A stretch of DNA of 64,000 bases from Magnolia sinica (Eukaryota; Streptophyta; Magnoliopsida; Magnoliales; Magnoliaceae). This document shows, in pieces, positions 59,445 through 64,000 of this stretch. Made by a program: the position numbers and the translations under genes. Each line of letters opens with the position of its first letter. Position 1 is the first letter of the stretch. The notes beneath the pieces are model-generated. The model was not told the origin of the DNA, did no database searches, and was given only the letters and a program-made list of their open reading frames with translations. The DNA lies in assembly GCF_029962835.1 (NCBI RefSeq), contig NC_080577.1, positions 6,448,001 to 6,512,000 on the forward strand, given 5' to 3'.

Positions 59445-59649
59445 CGCTTCCAAAACGCTACTGAAGTGACGTGGTGAAATTCAGTTGGTTGAATGCCGTG
59501 AGCATGTTCCCTCACAATTAATGCTCTTTTGCTTTGGAGTTCCGTTAGACAGCTCTCTCCATTTGCCTGTGCACACACTCGGCCAAATGACGGCTAAACG
59601 TTATTTTCAACCCACTTCTTTTCTTCGCTCCCCTAATGAAATAACATCA

Positions 59650-60090
59650 CCACTTTCCATGGGTGCCACCATGATGTATGTATTGTATCCACACCATCCA
59701 TTCATTTCGTGATATCGTTTTAAGGCATAATGCAAAGAGTGATAAAGATCCAAATTTCAAGTGCACCCCAACATAGAAAACAATAGAAATTAAATGCCTA
59801 CCATTAAAACCTCTTTGGGCCACAACAGCTTTCAATCAAGCTAATGTTTATGCCTTACCTTATTCTAGCTTATAAAAAGGTTGGATCTCAGATAAACATC
59901 ATGGTCGGCCCAAGGAAGGTTTCAACAGTAGCAGTCACCTCCTACTATTTTCTGTGGTGGGGTCCACTTGAACTTTGGATCTGCTTAATTCTTTTGTCAG
60001 TCCCTAAAATGATCTCTCCAAATGGATGGATGGTGTGGATACAACACATACATCATGGTGAGCCCAAAGAACACGGTGACGTGACATCGG
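59650..60090. mobile_element. Fold-back element in the left arm of the large inverted repeat
   Basis: 'ccaccatgatgtatgtattg' left and 'ggatacaacacatacatcat' right, with the family centre between them. Confidence 0.75.
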
Positions 60091-60224
60091 TAGCAAGAAT
60101 AGTTACCGTCTGGTTCAGTAGCCAACCGGCGCCCCAACTCTATTTAATTTAAAGAATTAAAAGTCCCATCGTCCGCAAATCACAAAAATGCGGTCACATG
60201 AGTATTAAAAGTAGTAACATGTCT

Positions 60225-60675
60225 AGGTGGCACCCCACCATAATGTTTTTGATAAATCTATCCCGGCCATCAGTTTTTCTAGATTATGTTACAACATAGA
60301 CCTAGCAATGATATTGATCCAAACTTCTAGTGGGCCACACGATAGGAAAAGCTGAGGATTAAGCTTCTGCCCTTGAAATATTCAAGTTTCCACAAAAGCT
60401 TTGGATTATGTTAATGTTTTTATAATTTCAGTTCATCCTAGTAGGAATGACCTCATAAACTATATGGATGACATATATACATCATGGTAGACCCAGGAAA
60501 TTTTCAACCACAGAATTCCCCCACTTACTGTTTCCAAGCCCTACGGCCCACATGAGTTTTAGATCTGCCTCATTTTTTAGCCTACATTATCATATGGTAT
60601 GAAAAAAATGATGGACAGAGTGAATTTCTCACAAACATCGTTGTGTGCCCCACCTAGCTTGCCATGGAAGGAAAG
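60225..60675. mobile_element. Fold-back element, second subfamily, in the spacer
   Basis: Left 'ccaccataatgtttttgata' and 'caaacttctagtgggccaca', right 'gcccacatgagttttagatc' and 'atttctcacaaacatcgttg'. Same subfamily as 26035-26510. Confidence 0.75.
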
Positions 60676-60774
60676 TCACGCGGATGGCTTTGGCCGCAGT
60701 TGGAAACGGATTGGAAAGGAAGCTGGTTGGCTTCTGAACCAGACGGATGTTACGTCACCAAGTTCTTTGGGCCC

Positions 60775-61245
60775 ACCATGATGTATGTGTTTTATCCACA
60801 CCATCCATCCATTTGGAGAGATCATTTTAAGGAGTAAATAAAAGAATTAGGCAGATCCAAAGTTTAAGTGGATCTCACCTTAGAAAACAGTGAGAGGTGA
60901 CAGTCACCGTTGAAACCTTCCTGGAGCCGACCATGATGTTTATTTGAGATCCAATCTTTTTATAAGTTGAAAAAGACATGGAATAAGGTAAGGCATAAAT
61001 ATTGACTTGATCAAAAGCTTCTGTGGCCCAGAGAGGTTTTAATGGCAAGCATTCAATCTCCATTGTTTTCTACAAGGGGGTGGACTTGAATTTTGAATCT
61101 TTCTCCATTGTTTTTTACAGTAGGGTGCACTTGATTTCAAACTCCATTGTTTTCTACAGTGGGGTACACTTGGATTATGCGCTAAAATGATATCACGAAA
61201 TAGATGGACGGTGTGGATACAATACATACATTATGGTGGCGCCCA
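60775..61245. mobile_element. Fold-back element in the right arm of the large inverted repeat
   Basis: 'ccaccatgatgtatgtgttt' left and 'gatacaatacatacattatg' right. The phrase 'ctccattgttttctaca-' is tandemly written three times near 61053-61160. Confidence 0.75.
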
Positions 61246-61464
61246 TGAAAAGTGGTGACGTCACTTCAGCAGGAGAGCACAGGGGGAAAAAAAATACTTG
61301 AAAATAAAGTTTACCATTACGTGGTCGAGCGCTTGCACCGGCAAACAGAGACAGACATTTAAATGGAACTCCAGGTAAAAGAGCATTAATTATAAGGAAA
61401 CTTGCCGTCAGTATTTCACCACGTCACTTCAATAGCATTTTGGCCTGAAGGGTTCGGTATGCGC

Positions 61465-61875
61465 GCGGATTGCATACTACCCTCGCCCGTCCCAGCTCTG
61501 AACGGACAGTTCCGTGGGCGGGCCTACCGTGATGTATCTGTACATGCAAATTGTTAATCCCTTTTCTAATATTATTTTAAGGCATGAACACAAAAATGAG
61601 GCATATCCAACGCTCAAGTGAACCACACCAAATAATAAGCATAGTTGCGTTAAAATGCACAAAACATTAAATGTCAATTGCATTAAATGCAAGAGTCATC
61701 TGTAGTTTGGCCCATTTGATCGTTGGATATACTTTATTTTTGTTTTAATGCTTAAAATAATACGTGAAAAGATATAGAGAGTTTGGATGCAAAGATACAT
61801 CAGGGTGTGCCTGCCTACAGATCTGCCCGTTCGGAGCTAGGGTCGGGCGGGGGTAGTACGGAATCCGCGTCCTGC
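61465..61875. mobile_element. Long-inverted-repeat fold-back element
   Basis: Ends 'gcggattgcatactaccctc' and, inverted, 'gcggattccgtactaccccc', then 'gcccgtcccagctctgaacg' and 'gcccgaccctagctccgaac'. Flanks GGTATGCGC and CGTATGCAC match at 7 of 9. Confidence 0.85.
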
Positions 61876-63599
61876 CGTATGCACGTGTATATGATAAATA
61901 ACTGTAGTGATTGCGCAATTCTCACCTTCCGTTAGCTTTGAGTTCTAATGGCTCAACGTGGACCGCTGATCTATTTATTCTATTCAAACCTCACTTTATA
62001 ACGGATGGCTAAGACAGAGCAATCCCCTGGGTACCTGGCCCATACGCGTGATGGCCCACCAGAATAACAGTTCAGTACCACTGTTTGTTGGAATGGTTGG
62101 TACTGCGTACGAAATCCAAACCGCCCAAATGGCAGGAACCACCTTAGATGGATTATAGATAGAAGACCTCACAATTCAACGTCACCGATATGACCTTTCC
62201 ATCATTCCTTGCGTTTGCTAATTTCGCACGAGTGTGAAGCCCAGCCCAACCTAGCCCATCAGCATGCATCCACACGTGACAATATAGGCCACGTGTGCAA
62301 CGTCGAAGCTTTCCATTTATTTGGAGATAATGCCTTAAAAAAGATCAGACAGTTTCACTTGAATGGTTCCCAATGTACAAAGTAATTTAACCTTTAGAAA
62401 ATATCATGGTTTTTATGCCTGAGGAACTTAACAGTGTGGCCCACCTGATGGAGAGATCTGATCTCTCACACGTGTTTCATGTTGGCACTTGCGCAACTTA
62501 TCTTCCACCTTACACGTGTCAATGGAGCATTGAAATGGAACTGTCCATTGTGTAGCCCCTACTGTATATGGTCCACGATAACGCTAGTTGGATGATTCTA
62601 GTCATATATTAACTCCTATCCATTTTCCTGCTGAAATTAAAGACCATTTAACAATCCTGTTTACACAGTCAATTTTGAGGACAGTGATCTGATGCCTATG
62701 ATCATCCAATCGGTGCCGTTTTTCCTCTTTATGGACGGTGCGGATTCACCATATCATAGCACGTGTACGGTGGAAGGTATGTTGAGTGAAAGCCCGGTGA
62801 AGTGGGCCCTTCCAACAATTTCTCTGTAAGGAGCTCGATCTCGCTGGTTCCCTTCAGAATTCCACATGACAAATTAAAATCCGTGACACGCTGCAAATCA
62901 ATGACACGTGGGAAATTAGTGACGTGGCCCACTCATATCTGTCGTGCTAGAACATGAAGAGATGTTTCTCACCCAAGCATAACACACGTGGCACCTTCAC
63001 AGGTGGATCCAATCCGTCCATTCGGTGGTCCTACCCTTAGATGGTCCTTGGTCGAAAATCACGTCAGTCCTTCCTGTTGAACCCATTTCATCACCATCCA
63101 TTTCAAAGGCCAGAATCGACATGGATAGGATCACCCATTCAGTCTGGTTTTCAACTATAGTACGTTCACGGTGAGGTCCCACGAGATGGACGGTCTGGAT
63201 CGACGTCTCCCAGTCATGCCACAAGTCATGAAACCCCGCGGCTTCACTGGTTAATGCACGCGTCCGAAAGACCATAACTTACTGCCGTTTGTACACTATT
63301 CGCGCGACACCCTGTCCATCTACATGCGTGCGTCATATCTGGGCCGCTAATCAGCCCAGTCAACTGATATGTCAGCCACACATACAAAAGAAAGAAGCAA
63401 AGTTCAGAAAAATATTGATCTCCAACGGTCTATATTCAAAGTACATGTGTGACCCACCTGATAAGTGGCTCTTCTTCACTGAGGCCACCAACTGATCAGT
63501 GGCCCAGATCTTGTACAAATGAGCCACATTGGCACGTGCAGTGAATCCTGGCCAATCATCTCATACATGGAGAAGTAACAGAAATTGAATGAGCTGGCA
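61876..63599. other. Intergenic, no gene seen
   Basis: About 1.7 kb without a supported gene or clear repeat. Several ACACGTG/CACGTGT phrases occur, but they are scattered. Confidence 0.5.
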
Positions 63600-63695
63600 T
63601 GCAAGACGGACGGACGGACGGCGTGGATATAAAACACTACATCACGGTGGGCCCCCACAGTCTCGGAACCACCTAATCCGCGTCCTACCACCACT
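63600..63695. repeat. Fold-back right-arm fragment
   Basis: A 'gacggacggacggacggcgt' start leads to 'gatataaaacactacatcac', 'ggtgggcccccacag' and 'cctaatccgcgtcc'. Only the right arm is present. Confidence 0.7.
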
Positions 63696-64000
63696 GGGGT
63701 TGTCAGCCTTTCATCCCAAAAGCAATCGAAGATAAAAAGAAAAAGGAAAAGGCTTATTACAGTTTATTACCTCATAATGGAAAAACAAAAATACGATCAA
63801 ACGCAATTGCACATGAATGCCTGGAAGAAACGATGAGGGGTTATTTCACAGGCTTAATCAGCACGTATGACACCTTTTTTTCCGTTTGGGTGTGAAAACA
63901 AAAGATACATCTATTGTACATTTTCATCCCTACAAAATAAATAGGGATATATAAGGCAGCAACAAATGGTTAGTTTTGCCTCCTTTTTTTGGCCTTTTCT
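63696..64000. other. Intergenic to window end
   Basis: No supported feature. Confidence 0.5.

Larger units (their letters stand above)
59445..61450. repeat. Large inverted repeat, arms about 0.7 kb, each containing a fold-back
   Basis: The left arm (about 59445-60140) and right arm (about 60687-61450) match in inverse orientation, including parts that are not self-palindromic. 'ctgaagtgacgtggtgaaat' at 59460 returns as the inverse of 'atttcaccacgtcacttcaa' at 61412. 'attaatgctctttt' and 'taaacgttattttca' also return inverted, as does 'cgtctggttcagtagccaac' at the inner edge. The spacer holds the fold-back at 60225-60675. Confidence 0.8.

Overview
This is plant nuclear DNA. It carries intron-containing plant gene families (a NAC factor, a flavonoid/stilbene-type O-methyltransferase), an HD-Zip I gene, a METTL21-type methyltransferase gene, plant Ty1/copia and Ty3/gypsy elements, L1-type LINE remains, tRNA-derived SINEs and many MITEs. 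The dominant repeat is a roughly 0.4-0.6 kb fold-back element whose arms read like 'catgatgtatgtgttttatc' followed by a CCGTCCATCC core. I associate such sequences with magnoliid-type woody angiosperms, but that placement is from memory and weak; 'flowering plant' is safe.

Layout. 1.5-5.4 kb: a minus-strand copia fossil with short LTRs and a target-site duplication. 6-7.6 kb: LINE pieces and a Tourist-like MITE. 7.9-10.7 kb: a two-exon O-methyltransferase gene on the minus strand, whose intron holds fold-back repeats. 11-15 kb: a cluster of fold-backs, a SINE and a 185-bp tandem array. 15.4-17.2 kb: a three-exon NAC gene on the minus strand. 17.7-32 kb: a gene desert of minisatellite, fold-backs and MITEs. 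32.6-33.1 kb: a single-exon HD-Zip I gene on the plus strand. 34-39 kb: truncated SINE, MITEs and microsatellites. 39.4-43 kb: a minus-strand LINE ORF2 remnant broken by two hAT-type MITEs with exact 8-bp target duplications. 45.2-45.9 kb: a single-exon METTL21-like gene on the minus strand. 46.3-48.2 kb: two fold-backs, one carrying a Harbinger MITE and later duplications. 48.8-57.7 kb: a gypsy fossil with a 2.77-kb solo LTR nested in it. 58.2 kb: an intact-looking SINE with a 19-bp target duplication. 59.4-61.5 kb: a large inverted repeat whose arms each contain a fold-back. 61.5-64 kb: one more fold-back, fragments and unique DNA.

The four host genes are unrelated to one another in pathway: one specialised-metabolism enzyme, two transcription factors and one protein methyltransferase. 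I see no operon-like or biosynthetic clustering. The main interest lies in the repeat fraction. The long-inverted-repeat family often shows imperfect 9-bp flanking duplications, which fits non-autonomous Mutator-like elements. It sits inside an intron and next to genes, where it could form long hairpin RNA. All counts, alignments and boundaries were made by eye from the sequence.
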